This document shows positions 1-11,104 of a stretch of DNA of 27,709 nucleotides, piece after piece. This stretch comes from JBEATZ01 sp041178545 (lineage in GTDB: Bacteria > Planctomycetota > UBA1135 > UBA2386). The stretch is from the NCBI GenBank assembly GCA_041178545.1, contig JBEGVB010000114.1:1-27709 (forward strand). Direction: 5' to 3'. Below the pieces are notes generated by a model. The model made no database searches, was not told the DNA's origin, and worked only from the letters and a program-made list of their open reading frames with translations. The position numbers were made by a program, and so were the translations under genes. Position 1 is the first letter of the stretch. Each line of letters starts with the position of its first letter.

Positions 1-251
1 GGGTGACCCGGGGTGTCGATGGCGTTGAGGCGGATGCTGCCGAGCGGGAACTGGAAGAGGTGGAGGGAGAGCGTCTGCTTGCGCTCCTTCTCCTCGAACT
101 CGGTGTCGCTGATGCTGGTGCCCTCGGCAACGCTGCCGAGGCGGGCCACGACTCTGGTGTGGAGCGCGATGGCATCCACGAGGGCGGTCTTGCCGGAGCT
201 CGCGTGGCCGAGGAATGCAATGTTGCGGAGGGCTTCGGAGGCGTGGCTCAT
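1..251 (-). CDS. EF-G-like translational GTPase, N-terminal part (cut by window start)
   Basis: The reading frame starts at ATG 251-249 and runs off the window edge, giving 83 residues. It shows a P-loop GHASSGKT at about residues 15-22 and a G3 motif DTPGH at about residues 78-82, the signature of EF-G-class translational GTPases. The start is supported by GGAG about eight bases upstream. The switch I region reads ERKQTL where canonical EF-G has ERGITI. That makes it more likely one of the EF-G-like paralogues (the FusA2/EF-G-2 type) than the housekeeping fusA product. Whether it works in elongation, ribosome recycling or another role cannot be told from this fragment. The family call is firm; the subfamily call is inference. 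Confidence 0.85.
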   Translation of the reverse strand, partial: MSHASEALRNIAFLGHASSGKTALVDAIALHTRVVARLGSVAEGTSISDTEFEEKERKQTLSLHLFQFPLGSIRLNAIDTPGH

Positions 252-289
252 GGGATTCACTCCGTTTCCGTGAGCAGTTGGTCAGGGAT

Positions 290-330
290 GCCTGCCCGGG
301 CGGGCAGGCGCTTCAGGGAACGAGTCCCTG
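290..330. repeat. Two adjacent inverted repeats in the intergenic region
   Basis: Between the kinase stop (473) and the EF-G-like start (251) lie two hairpins. One has arms GCCTGCCCG (290-298) and CGGGCAGGC (301-309). The other has arms CAGGGA (314-319) and TCCCTG (325-330). Neither is followed by a T-run on either strand. They could end kinase transcription on the minus strand in a factor-dependent way or form part of the EF-G-like 5' leader. No other feature was seen in 252-472. Confidence 0.4.
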
Positions 331-472
331 TGTACCTGTTCATCGACACGCCCCGGCTACGCCGATGGGGTGAGCAGGGCTCGGCTCTTGGGCGAGTGCC
401 GCACGGGGGCGGCAGTGCGCGCCGAGGCAAGCGCGGGTGCAAGGCGCGCTGGGTGCGCGGCTTGCGACCGGG

Positions 473-2035
473 TCAGGCGTTGTTGCCTGTTTCGTGGGAC
501 GCTGCCCACTGCTGCGCGCGCTCGCCCGCGGTGCGCAGGATGCGGCGCAACGCGGGGGGCGAGTGCAGTGCGTTGCGCGCGCGGACGTAGGCGCGGAGGA
601 AGGTGCGCGCGACGTGCTCGCCGCCCGGCGCGCCCACGACGCGGAAGCCGGCGAGCAGGCGGCCGAGGTCCGCGCCCTGGCGGCGCGTGTCGTCGGGGCG
701 ACGGCGTTGGACGCCCTCGAGGTCGACCATGTGGACGATGTCGGTGTGCGGGTCGCGCACGAGGTTCTCGAGCTTGAGGTCGCGGTTGCGCAACCCGTGC
801 GCGTGGAGGCGGCCGATGCTGGTGCCGAGCGCGCGCGCGACCGCATGGATGCGGGCCGGGGCGAGGGCGCCCTCCCGCAGTTCGGCCGCGAGGTCGCGGT
901 TCGGGATGCGGCGCGTGAACACGTGCCCGGTGCCGCGGAAGGTGCGCAGTGCCACGGGTGCTGCCTGCGGCACGCCCGCAAAGTGGAGCCAGTACGCGGC
1001 GCGGAACAGGTCGCGCGCGCGCGCGGCATCGCGCTGCTTGACGACGAGTTCGTCGAGGAGCCAGGTGGCACCGCGACGGCCTGCGCGCAGGGGCTGCGGC
1101 GGCGCGGAGGCGAACACGCAGCAGGACTCGACGAGGCGCGCGTCGAGGACCGGGTCGCTTCCCACGTGGGTGGCCCAGAAGGCCTCGCTGCGGCGTGGGT
1201 CGTTGACCTTGGTGTGTCTACAGTTGCGCTCGGAGCGCTTGCCGAAGGAGGCGAGGCCGCGCAGCCGCAGGCGCTGGGCGCACTGGACGCGCTTCCCGTG
1301 GAGCGCGGCAGGGGTTGGTTCGGGGTGGCCGTCGAAGTAGCCGGCGGCAAAGGACGCAGCGCGCGGGTCGAGCGAGCCGCCGTCGAGGTCCTTGCAGAAG
1401 GTCTCGAGGCCGTGGGCGCGCGACGCGTGGCTGGGCGTGCCTGCGTTGCGGACCGAGGTGAGGTCGATGAGCCAGGGCCTGCCTGCATCGTCGACGAGCA
1501 GGTTGCCGGAGTGCAGGTCGGCAGGCGCGAGCCCGAGGTCGTGGACGCGGCGGACGAGGGCGCCTGCGGCACGGGCCACCGCGGCAGGCACCGACCAGTC
1601 GAACGGTCGCGCGCCCGGCACGGTGCGGGTGACAAGGAAGCTGCGGCCGTCCGCAGCATCGGTGAGGAATCCCACGGCCAGCGGTTCGGCTGCAGGCAGG
1701 CCCAGGCCGTGCGCACGCAACAGGTTGTCGTACTCGCGCGCGGCGCCGGGGCCGAGGATGCGGTCGCGCACGCGGTCGGCGAGACGCAGGGCCCGGAACA
1801 GCTTGACGTGGACGTCGGTGCCGTCGGGCAGCTGCGTGCGCCACACGGCGCGCACGGTGGACTGCTTGACGAGGGTGAAGCCGGGGCGCTGCGCCCAGTC
1901 GGGTTCGCCCTGCTCGAACAGCCATGCCACGTGGCGTCCCAGTCCGCGCACGGCGTCGCCACGGCAGCGTGCGCTCGCGAGCGGCTCGGTTTGGGCCGCT
2001 GGAACGTTGCCTGTGGACGGGACTTGGGGAACCAT
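473..2035 (-). CDS. Tandem lipopolysaccharide-kinase-like protein (two InaA/KdkA-type domains)
   Basis: The 520-residue protein carries two protein-kinase-like halves. The N-terminal half has a candidate ATP-binding Lys78 (HVKLF), a catalytic loop with Asp173 and Asn178 (DLHSGN) and metal-binding Asp191 (IDLT). The C-terminal half repeats the pattern with Lys333 (VVKQ), Asp419 and Asn424 (DLKLEN) and Asp438 (VDLE). These short loops resemble the InaA/Kdo-kinase family, which phosphorylates lipid A-core sugars at the inner membrane; single-domain members are about 230-290 residues, so this looks like a fused pair. It is divergent from lptF, which fits a role in LPS modification. The start is uncertain: ATG 2035 overlaps the lptF start and has no evident Shine-Dalgarno sequence, and a GTG at 1951 is an alternative. 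The substrate is inferred, not shown. Confidence 0.8.
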   Translation of the reverse strand: MVPQVPSTGNVPAAQTEPLASARCRGDAVRGLGRHVAWLFEQGEPDWAQRPGFTLVKQSTVRAVWRTQLPDGTDVHVKLFRALRLADRVRDRILGPGAAREYDNLLRAHGLGLPAAEPLAVGFLTDAADGRSFLVTRTVPGARPFDWSVPAAVARAAGALVRRVHDLGLAPADLHSGNLLVDDAGRPWLIDLTSVRNAGTPSHASRAHGLETFCKDLDGGSLDPRAASFAAGYFDGHPEPTPAALHGKRVQCAQRLRLRGLASFGKRSERNCRHTKVNDPRRSEAFWATHVGSDPVLDARLVESCCVFASAPPQPLRAGRRGATWLLDELVVKQRDAARARDLFRAAYWLHFAGVPQAAPVALRTFRGTGHVFTRRIPNRDLAAELREGALAPARIHAVARALGTSIGRLHAHGLRNRDLKLENLVRDPHTDIVHMVDLEGVQRRRPDDTRRQGADLGRLLAGFRVVGAPGGEHVARTFLRAYVRARNALHSPPALRRILRTAGERAQQWAASHETGNNA

Positions 2036-3119
2036 GCGTGCAGCGATGTGGAAACTGCACCGATACTACCTGAAGGAACTGGCGATCAATGCCGCCATCA
2101 CCTTCTCGGTGCTGTTCGCGATCGTGCTCATCTCGCTGGTGGCGCGCGGCATCCAGCGCGCACAGGGCGGCGGGCTGCTGGACGCGGCACTCATCACCAT
2201 CTTCTTCGCGATGGACGCGTTCCCGCACCTGCTCACCATCAGCTTCCTGATGGCGACCGTGCTCACGTTCGCGCGCGCCACGCAGGACCGTGAGATGGTG
2301 GCGATCCGGTCGGCGGGCATCAGCCCGGCCGTGCCGATGACGGCGGCGCTGCTGCTGGGCCTGGTGCTGGCGATCGTGGGCGCGCTCACCATGCACTACG
2401 CGCTGCCGATGGCGCACTTCCGCAAGTACCGCGTGGGCGCGGAGGTGGCGCGCAACCTGATCCTGAGCATGAACCTCAGCAGCGACCGGATGTCGATCCC
2501 CAACACCGACATCGTGTGGACCTGCAGGGAACGCAACGCGGCACAGGAGTACGTCGACTGCACGATCTGGCTGCCCGACGACGACCTCGGGGTGGCAGGC
2601 GTGGTGTCGCCGGTGCTGCGCGTCGACAAGGTGTCGATCCCGCGCCCCGACGAGCGCAGTGAGTCGCTGCTGATCCGGCTGGAGGGCGTGCGCGACCCGG
2701 TGACCGGCAACCGGCTGGCTGAGTGGACCATCGACCTGCCGCTGCGCAGCCTCACGGAGGGCAAGCGCCGCGCCGAGGACGACCGCGACCTGACCTCTGA
2801 CCAGCTCCTGTCGGAGGTGTACCGCGACGTGCACGACCGGCCCAACGGCGCGATGTTCACGGTGCACCGCCGCACGAGCTTTGCGCTGCTGCCGGCGATC
2901 CTCGCACCCATCGGCTTCTGCATCGCGCTGCTGTCGCGCGACCGCGGCCGCGTGGCTGCCATGGTGTTCGGTTTGCTGCCGCTGGGCGCGTTCTACGGTG
3001 CCGACGTGCTGGGCTTCCGGCTGCTGCGCGCCACCGACTCGCCCTACGCCGGCTGGACGCCGGTTGCCGCCCTGTTGCTCCTCGGGCTGCCCTTCTGCTG
3101 GAGGGTGCTGCGCCGATGA
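2034..3119 (+). CDS. lptF: LptF/LptG-family LPS export permease (first of pair)
   Basis: This 361-residue membrane protein belongs to the YjgP/YjgQ family. In the family, two such permeases pair with the LptB ATPase to lift lipopolysaccharide from the inner membrane into the periplasmic bridge. Hydrophobic segments are visible near residues 16-37, 55-77 and 97-120. A soluble domain of about 150 residues follows (the periplasmic jelly-roll position), then three closely spaced C-terminal membrane segments. The RSAGIS stretch after the second helix matches the cytoplasmic coupling region of the family. ATG 2034 is chosen over ATG 2046 because GGGGAA lies five bases upstream of it. The gene overlaps the next by four bases (ATGA), implying coupled translation. 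Assignment to F rather than G rests mainly on order and the partner's sequence. Confidence 0.88.
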   Translation: MRAAMWKLHRYYLKELAINAAITFSVLFAIVLISLVARGIQRAQGGGLLDAALITIFFAMDAFPHLLTISFLMATVLTFARATQDREMVAIRSAGISPAVPMTAALLLGLVLAIVGALTMHYALPMAHFRKYRVGAEVARNLILSMNLSSDRMSIPNTDIVWTCRERNAAQEYVDCTIWLPDDDLGVAGVVSPVLRVDKVSIPRPDERSESLLIRLEGVRDPVTGNRLAEWTIDLPLRSLTEGKRRAEDDRDLTSDQLLSEVYRDVHDRPNGAMFTVHRRTSFALLPAILAPIGFCIALLSRDRGRVAAMVFGLLPLGAFYGADVLGFRLLRATDSPYAGWTPVAALLLLGLPFCWRVLRR

Positions 3120-4198
3120 ACATGTCGATGGACCGCTACGTGGGCAGGATCGTCGCGGGCTCGTGGGTCGCGAGCATCGTGTTCTTCCTGTTCCTCAGCA
3201 TCCTGATCGACCTGCTCAACAACGTGGGCGGCTACCTGGAGTCGGCGGAGAAGCGCGGCCTCGGCGTGCTGGGGCTGGCAGGGCTGCTGGGGCGCTATTA
3301 CCTGGCTCTCATGCCCTCGTTCTTCGTGACGATCGCGCCGTTTGCCACGGTCATCGCCTGCATGTTCGCGGTGGCGCGGCTGATGGGCGCCAACGAGCTG
3401 ATCCCGATGCTGTTCGTGGGCCGCAGCATGGTCCGCATCCTGCGCCCGGTGCTGCTCACCGGTGCCGTGGCAGCGCTGGGCATGGCTGCGTGCTGGCAGT
3501 GGCTGGTGCCGGCGCTGCGCGACGCGGTGCAGCACTCGACCAGTGCCTTCAACGAGCGCAACGAGCTGCGCGGGATCGTGGTCCCGCTGGGCGAGGGCAC
3601 GTCGGTCAAGCGCACGCTGTTCGTCACCACCTACCACCCGCTGGAGCAGACCTTCGAGCGCGCGATGCTGCTGGCGGAGGACGCTGCCGGCGACGCGGTG
3701 CTGGTGGACGCAGAGTCGGGCGCTTGGGACGAGGCGCGCGGGGACTGGCGGCTCACCGGCGGCAAGCGCGGGGTGGGTGACGTGGTGGAGCCGGTGGAGT
3801 GGCTGGAGCAGCCGTCCCTCACGCCATTCCGCCTGCAGAAGGCAGGCATGGAGACGCTCGACAGCGAGTTCCTCTCCTACACCGACCTGGTCGAGCTGCG
3901 GAAGCTGCGCCCCAACCGCTCCGACGTGACGCTTGCCCTGCACCGGCACCTCACCTACCCGCTTGCCAACCTCATCCTGCTGCTGCTCGCGCTGCCGTTC
4001 GCGGTGCACTTCGAGCGGGGCTCCAAGCTGGAGCGCGTGATCGGCGCCATCGCGATCTGCGCCGCGTACCTGGTGGTGGACCTGATCTGCCAGAGCCTCG
4101 GCCAGCGCGACTACATCCACCCGATCGTGGCCGCTTGGTCGCCCACGATCCTGTTCGGCTCGCTGGGCGTGGTGTTCTTCGGGAGCATCCGGAGCTGA
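3116..4198 (+). CDS. lptG: LptG-like LPS export permease (second of pair)
   Basis: The 360-residue protein starts inside the stop codon of the upstream permease. Its N-terminus (MDRYVGR followed by a hydrophobic helix and IDLLNN) resembles LptG. Membrane segments lie near residues 17-37, 62-87 and 105-127, followed by a periplasmic beta-rich region and C-terminal helices near 280-300, 305-328 and 335-357. The GANELIPM stretch matches the coupling helix of the family. With its partner it should form the transmembrane part of the LptB2FG transporter at the inner membrane. No lptB or lptA/C lies in the window. The pair shows that the organism has, or descends from, an LPS-bearing diderm. Confidence 0.88.
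   Translation: MNMSMDRYVGRIVAGSWVASIVFFLFLSILIDLLNNVGGYLESAEKRGLGVLGLAGLLGRYYLALMPSFFVTIAPFATVIACMFAVARLMGANELIPMLFVGRSMVRILRPVLLTGAVAALGMAACWQWLVPALRDAVQHSTSAFNERNELRGIVVPLGEGTSVKRTLFVTTYHPLEQTFERAMLLAEDAAGDAVLVDAESGAWDEARGDWRLTGGKRGVGDVVEPVEWLEQPSLTPFRLQKAGMETLDSEFLSYTDLVELRKLRPNRSDVTLALHRHLTYPLANLILLLLALPFAVHFERGSKLERVIGAIAICAAYLVVDLICQSLGQRDYIHPIVAAWSPTILFGSLGVVFFGSIRS
4191..4194 (+). promoter_or_regulatory. Ribosome binding site for the small membrane ORF
   Basis: GGAG lies five bases before ATG 4200, inside the last codons of lptG. It is the main support for translation of the 41-residue reading frame. Confidence 0.5.
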
Positions 4199-4199
4199 C

Positions 4200-4301
4200 A
4201 TGGACGGCGCGGACAACCACGAACCGCGGCGCTTCCACGGTGGCTGGATCCTGTTGGTCGTGGCGCTGCTGGTCGCAGCAGCCGGGTTCCTGATCGTCTG
4301 G

Positions 4302-4325
<24 letters not shown>
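4200..4325 (+). CDS. Small single-pass membrane protein, 41 residues
   Basis: This short frame begins one base after the lptG stop codon, with GGAG five bases upstream. It encodes a charged, hydrophilic N-terminus of about 13 residues, then a clear hydrophobic helix at about residues 16-34 (beginning WILLVVALL), and a short basic/glycine tail. The 3' end overlaps the convergent mutS 3' end by 24 bases. The position and the Shine-Dalgarno sequence suggest co-translation with lptFG and possibly a small accessory subunit of the permease. I do not recognise a family. The frame is short enough that chance cannot be excluded, although the hydrophobic pattern and spacing are better than expected for noise. 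Confidence 0.5.
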
Positions 4326-6921
<2,596 letters not shown>

Positions 6922-6929
<8 letters not shown>

Positions 6930-8148
6930 GCCGTGCGCCTCCGCGGGCCGGCTGCGGCGCAAGCGCACGCAGGGCGAGTGCCTCCTCGACCAGGGTCGAT
7001 GCAGCCCGTTCGGCCTCGGCCACGGTGGTGGCGCGTGCGAACGACAGCCGCACGACCTCGCGCGCCTGCTTGCGGTCGAGACCGATGGCGGCGAGCACGT
7101 GGTTGGTGCCGCCCTCGTCGCCGTGCGCGCCGTGGCATGCGGCACCGACGCTGAAGGCGATGCCGCGCGCGTCGCAGCGTTCCATGAGCGCCTGGCCGTT
7201 GACTCCCGGGATGCGCAGCGAGAGCACGTGGGGCAACCGGTGCTGCGGGTTGCCGAGGCGTTCGGCCCCGGGCAGCGCGCTGGTGACCGACTGCTCGACG
7301 AGCTGGGCGAGCGCCGTGGTGTGGCGCGCCGTGGAGCCCATGTGGCTCAGCACCCCCTCGGCCGCGACCATGAGGCCGTGGATGCCTGGGAGGTTCTCGG
7401 TGCCGCCGCGCAGGCCCAGCTCCTGCCCACCTGCGCGCTGGACGGGTGCGACGCGCGCGGTGTTGGACAGCGCGAGGAATCCCACGCCGCGCGGGCCGTG
7501 CAGTTTGTGCGCGCTCACGGCACAGGAGTCGACGCCCGCCTCGTCCAGCTCGAACGGGATCTTGCCGTAGGCCTGCACGATGTCGACGTGCACGTGGCAG
7601 TCGGGCGCCTTCTCGCGCACCAGCGCGACGCAGGCGGCGAGGTCGGTGAGGGTGCCCAGCTCGTTGTGGCCGTGGAGGAAGCTGACGACGCGCACGTCGG
7701 GACCGAGTTCGCGCGCCAGCGTCTCGGGGGCAATGTCGCCGTGGCGCGTCACCGGCAGCAGGGAGGTGTGCATCCGCAGGCGGGACAGCCAGTCGGTGCA
7801 GGAGAGCGCTGCAGGGTGGTCGCTGGCCGCCATCAGGACGCGGCCGGGCCCGCGGGCCGCCGCCGCGCCCACGATGCCCATGAGGTCTGCCTCGCTGCCA
7901 CCGGAGGTGAAGACGATCTCGCCGGCCGACAGGGTGCCGCGCAGGAACTCACGGGCGTCCGCAAGGTGCTTGGCGGGTGGCCTGCCGAAGCCGTGCCGCG
8001 ACGAGGGGTTGCCGAACCAGTCCCGTTGGGCGCGGGCCACCGCCTCGACGACCGCCGGCAGCACCGGGGTGGTGGCGGCATGGTCGAGGTAGACGGCGGA
8101 GGCGGGGTTGCGGTCGGTCGGGTGGGACACTGGAGGGGCGACCATCAT
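6922..8148 (-). CDS. Cysteine desulfurase (NifS/IscS-like, class V aminotransferase fold)
   Basis: The 408-residue enzyme should release sulfur from L-cysteine as an enzyme-bound persulfide for Fe-S cluster or thio-cofactor assembly in the cytoplasm. Visible landmarks are YLDHAATTP (20-28), FTSGGSEA (80-87), His111, a PLP-ring contact Asp189 (HVDIVQAYGK), the PLP Schiff-base Lys215 (SAHKLHGP), GGQELGLRGGTEN (240-252) and the persulfide Cys338 in SVGAACHG. The loop around Cys338 departs from the common SSGSAC form and lacks the following small residues. No iscU, sufU or thiI neighbour is present, so the acceptor is unknown. It starts 47 bases after the upstream regulator ends and overlaps mutS. 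A second ATG directly follows the first, so the start may be 8145. Confidence 0.9.
6938..6942 (-). promoter_or_regulatory. Ribosome binding site fixing the mutS start
   Basis: On the minus strand GGAGG lies eight bases before GTG 6929. It decides in favour of this GTG over upstream in-frame codons that would extend mutS 72 residues into the cysteine desulfurase gene. Confidence 0.7.
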
Positions 8149-8195
8149 CGGGGTCGCCCCGTCCCGGTGCCAGCGCGCAGTGGGGGGGCGGCGGG

Positions 8196-9989
8196 CTAGA
8201 CGATGCCGTACTTGCGCATCTTCTCGTAGAGCGTGGAACTGGCGATGCCCAGCAGGGTCGCCGTCTTGCTCCGGTTGCCGCCGGTGCGGGCCAGGACGTC
8301 GCGGATGTGGCGCCGTTCGACGTCCTCGAGGGTGGCCACGCGCACCACGTCGCCCTCGGTGGCCTCGCGGATGGCTGCTGGCAGGTGGCGCGGCTGGATC
8401 GGCTCGGTGCCGGCCCTGGCGGCCGCGTGCTCGAGGACCTGCCGCAGCTGCCGGGTGTTGCCGGGCCAGGGGAAGGCGGACAGCCGCGCCTTGGCCCGGT
8501 CGTTGATGGCGCGCGGGGCACCGTTGGTGTCGGGGCCCAGTTCGGCCAGCACCAGCTCGGACTGCAGCAGGATGTCGCGCGCGTCGTCCCGCAGCGGCGG
8601 GATCTGGAACGGCGTGCAGTGCACGAGGTGGTCGAGTTCGGTTGCGACCAGCGACCGCGCGGACTCGTCGTTGATGCCCATCACCAGTCGCACGCTGCAG
8701 GCGACCAGTGCGCCGCTGGCGGAGTTCAGGTGCTGGGACCGCACTGCGAGCGCGATCCGCTGTTGCACCTCGGTGGGGAGCAACTCGGGGTGGTCGAGGA
8801 ACAGCGTGCCCCGGTGCGCGCGACGCAACGCACCGTCGTCGCCTAGCAGTGCGTCGGCAACGCGTGAAGGTGGCACCAGCGTGGGGTGGAACGACACGAA
8901 CTCGCCGCGCGTCCCGGGCGAGACCTCGTGTGCGTAGCGGGCCACGGCTTCCTTCTCGGTTCCCTCCTCACCGACGACGAGCAGGTGCTCGGTGGCGTCA
9001 TTGCAATCGCGCAGTTGGGCGCGCACCTGGGCGAGCCGGAAGCTGGCGAGCACCATGCCCTGTGCGGTTGCGCTGGAGCGCCGCAGGCGTGCGACCTCGT
9101 CGCGCAGCTCGATCCGGTGCTCCATCTCGCGGAGGCGCTGGCCGATCACCGTCCCAAGGGCTCGCGCCATGCGCAGCGCGTCCTGGCCGCTTGGCGCATC
9201 GCGGCGCGGTTCCTCGAGGAGCAGCACGTAGCGCGTCCCGTTGCCGAGCGGCACCAGCAGGCGCTCCACGCGGTTGCCGTGGTCGTTGTGGGCCTCGAGG
9301 AAGGGCGACCTGGCCTCGCTGGCGTCGCGGAGCACGCTGATGGGGATGCGCAGCTCGTGGTCCGGCTCCTGCCGGTCCATGGACGCGATGCAGCTGAACT
9401 CGTCGCCGTCGAAGAACTTCCCGATCAGGCCGCGGCGGCGGCCGGTGAGGTTGAGTGCGAAGTCCAGCAGCGGCTCGGCCACGTCCTCCAGCGAGCCGAG
9501 GTCCGCGAGCGGCAGCTCCAGCGACTCCAGCGTCCGCACGGCCACGTCGAGGTTCTGCTGAGCCGCGAGTGCTGCGCTGGACGGTGCGTCGCGCAGCGCC
9601 TCGTCGAGCACCTCGCGCGGGATCACTCGCGTGCTGTCCGAGTCGGGCAGCAGCTTGATGCGGTTGGCGCGGCGGTCGAGGGTGATGCGGGTGAGGCCGA
9701 CGGTGAGGCTCGCACCGAGGGCCAGCGTGCCCTCCTTGCTCGGCTTGCCGTCGAGGTGGATGGGGTTCTTGCCGCCGATGTCGACGAACCGGAACGTGTC
9801 GCCGTTGCGCTCGATGCGCAGGTGCTGACGGCTCACCGTTGGGTCGCGCAGGCAGATGTCACATTCGTCACCGCGCCCGATCGTCCACGCCGACCCGTGC
9901 AACGCGACGGTGTGCACCGACGAGTCGCTGTAGATCACGAGTCGATAGCTGGGGCCTTCAGTGCCCGTAGCCGTGGTCAGGTCCGTCAT
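8196..9989 (-). CDS. FHA-domain, Fis-type regulator with degenerate sigma54-activator AAA+ core
   Basis: The 597-residue protein has four parts. Residues 14-106 form an FHA phosphothreonine-binding domain (GRGDECD at 38, SRQH at 53-56). Residues about 145-290 look like a GAF-type sensor, followed by a short coiled region to about 306. Residues about 310-545 align with sigma54-activator AAA+ domains, including PWPGNTRQL at 507. Residues 554-597 are a Fis-type helix-turn-helix ending in LYEKMRKYGIV. The ATPase core looks inactive: the P-loop reads GEEGTEKE (340-347), the GAFTGA loop is absent and Walker B ends in His (LFLDH, 396-400). It may therefore bind DNA without opening sigma54 promoters. 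ATG 9989 has GGAGAG upstream. It heads an apparent operon with cysteine desulfurase and mutS. Confidence 0.88.
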   Translation of the reverse strand: MTDLTTATGTEGPSYRLVIYSDSSVHTVALHGSAWTIGRGDECDICLRDPTVSRQHLRIERNGDTFRFVDIGGKNPIHLDGKPSKEGTLALGASLTVGLTRITLDRRANRIKLLPDSDSTRVIPREVLDEALRDAPSSAALAAQQNLDVAVRTLESLELPLADLGSLEDVAEPLLDFALNLTGRRRGLIGKFFDGDEFSCIASMDRQEPDHELRIPISVLRDASEARSPFLEAHNDHGNRVERLLVPLGNGTRYVLLLEEPRRDAPSGQDALRMARALGTVIGQRLREMEHRIELRDEVARLRRSSATAQGMVLASFRLAQVRAQLRDCNDATEHLLVVGEEGTEKEAVARYAHEVSPGTRGEFVSFHPTLVPPSRVADALLGDDGALRRAHRGTLFLDHPELLPTEVQQRIALAVRSQHLNSASGALVACSVRLVMGINDESARSLVATELDHLVHCTPFQIPPLRDDARDILLQSELVLAELGPDTNGAPRAINDRAKARLSAFPWPGNTRQLRQVLEHAAARAGTEPIQPRHLPAAIREATEGDVVRVATLEDVERRHIRDVLARTGGNRSKTATLLGIASSTLYEKMRKYGIV

Positions 9990-10186
9990 GCAGGCTCTCC
10001 AGGGTGGCTGCGTGGTCGGAGGCGGACCGTGTTGTCGTAGGTCCCACCCTTCTTCCCCGCTCTCCTTTGCTCCACGTGCCCATCTTCGCATGCGCGGTGG
10101 CGCATCGCCAGTGCCATGCGGCGAACGATTGCTGCACACCGGCGACTCCCGCTCCACCCAGTGTGAGAAACGGCCGATAGGGGACC

Positions 10187-11104
10187 GTGGTCACCTGGAT
10201 CGTCATCGGCTGGGTCGTGTGTGCCGTGGGCGTCGCAGCCCTGCACCACCGGCTCCGCCGCCGGTTCGAGCCCGGGGCCCGCAGGCACGAGCCGTTGTTG
10301 CTGGATCTCGCACGGGACCTCGCGGCAAACCATCCGGAAGCCGAGTTCCGAGGAATCCTTCCTCACCGGTTCTCGTGCATTCTCGCCGTCGAGGGGCAGG
10401 AGACCGTCGTGCCGCTGCACGACCTGCACCATGCGCGCGAGGCCGGCCCGAGTGCGTTCCGCGCGGCGGTCGACGAGTTGGTGCAGCGGATCCGTCGCGA
10501 CCACCTGGACCGGGTCGAGCACCACGACTTCGGGCGCGTGGCGTCGCTGCTGCTGCCGCACGTGCGGCCCGCAAAGTGGTTGTCGGGGCTCGGGGTGGGC
10601 GGCGACGCACGGTTGGTGCACCGTCGTCTGACGCGCGAACTCGTGGTGGCCTATGCCATCGAGCGCGAGCACGACCTCGTGTTCGTGAGCGAGGCGCACC
10701 TCGCGCAGTGGGGGCGCAGCGAGCAGGACCTGTGGAACCTTGCGCGGAACAACCTCGCGCAGCGCAGCCCGGAGCTGCTCGCGCAGCTCGGCGGGCTCGA
10801 GGGCGCGCTCGTGTGCAGCAAGGAGGACGGCCTCGACGCGAGCCGCGTGCTGCTGCTGCTCGACCGGGCGGACGGGATGCTCGTTGCGGTGCCCGACCGC
10901 GACACGCTGTGGGTCGCACCGGCCTCGTGCTCGGGCATCGGCCACGTGCGCAACCAGCTCGCAACGCTCATGCAGTCCGCGGAGTTCCCGCTCAGTGCCG
11001 CCGTGCACCGCGTGTGCAACGGCGGGCTCGAACTGGTCGGCCCCGGTTCGTCAGGTGTCAGCGCGCGAAGTCGGCACGCACTTCATCTCGTGCAGGAACC
11101 GTGA
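10187..11104 (+). CDS. DUF1444-like protein with N-terminal membrane anchor
   Basis: The 305-residue protein starts at GTG 10187, with AGGGGA about three bases upstream. An N-terminal hydrophobic segment (about residues 3-20) is followed by an Arg-rich turn and a soluble domain. The stretch near residues 150-185 (VVAYAIEREHDLVFV, then a Trp-Gly and LWNLARNNL) resembles the core of the DUF1444/YtpP family, whose biochemical function is unknown to me. The 3' end overlaps the convergent downstream gene by 47 bases. It is divergent from the FHA regulator across a 197-base gap. The anchor suggests a membrane-attached cytoplasmic or periplasmic domain; the orientation is not certain. Confidence 0.7.
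   Translation: MVTWIVIGWVVCAVGVAALHHRLRRRFEPGARRHEPLLLDLARDLAANHPEAEFRGILPHRFSCILAVEGQETVVPLHDLHHAREAGPSAFRAAVDELVQRIRRDHLDRVEHHDFGRVASLLLPHVRPAKWLSGLGVGGDARLVHRRLTRELVVAYAIEREHDLVFVSEAHLAQWGRSEQDLWNLARNNLAQRSPELLAQLGGLEGALVCSKEDGLDASRVLLLLDRADGMLVAVPDRDTLWVAPASCSGIGHVRNQLATLMQSAEFPLSAAVHRVCNGGLELVGPGSSGVSARSRHALHLVQEP

Noticed and set aside
290..309. Strong hairpin as an intrinsic terminator
   Set aside because: No T-run follows on either strand, so it is reported only as an inverted repeat.
437..2293. Plus-strand open frame opposite the kinase gene
   Set aside because: It runs through the lptF start in another frame and shows no motif; the minus frame has both kinase signatures.
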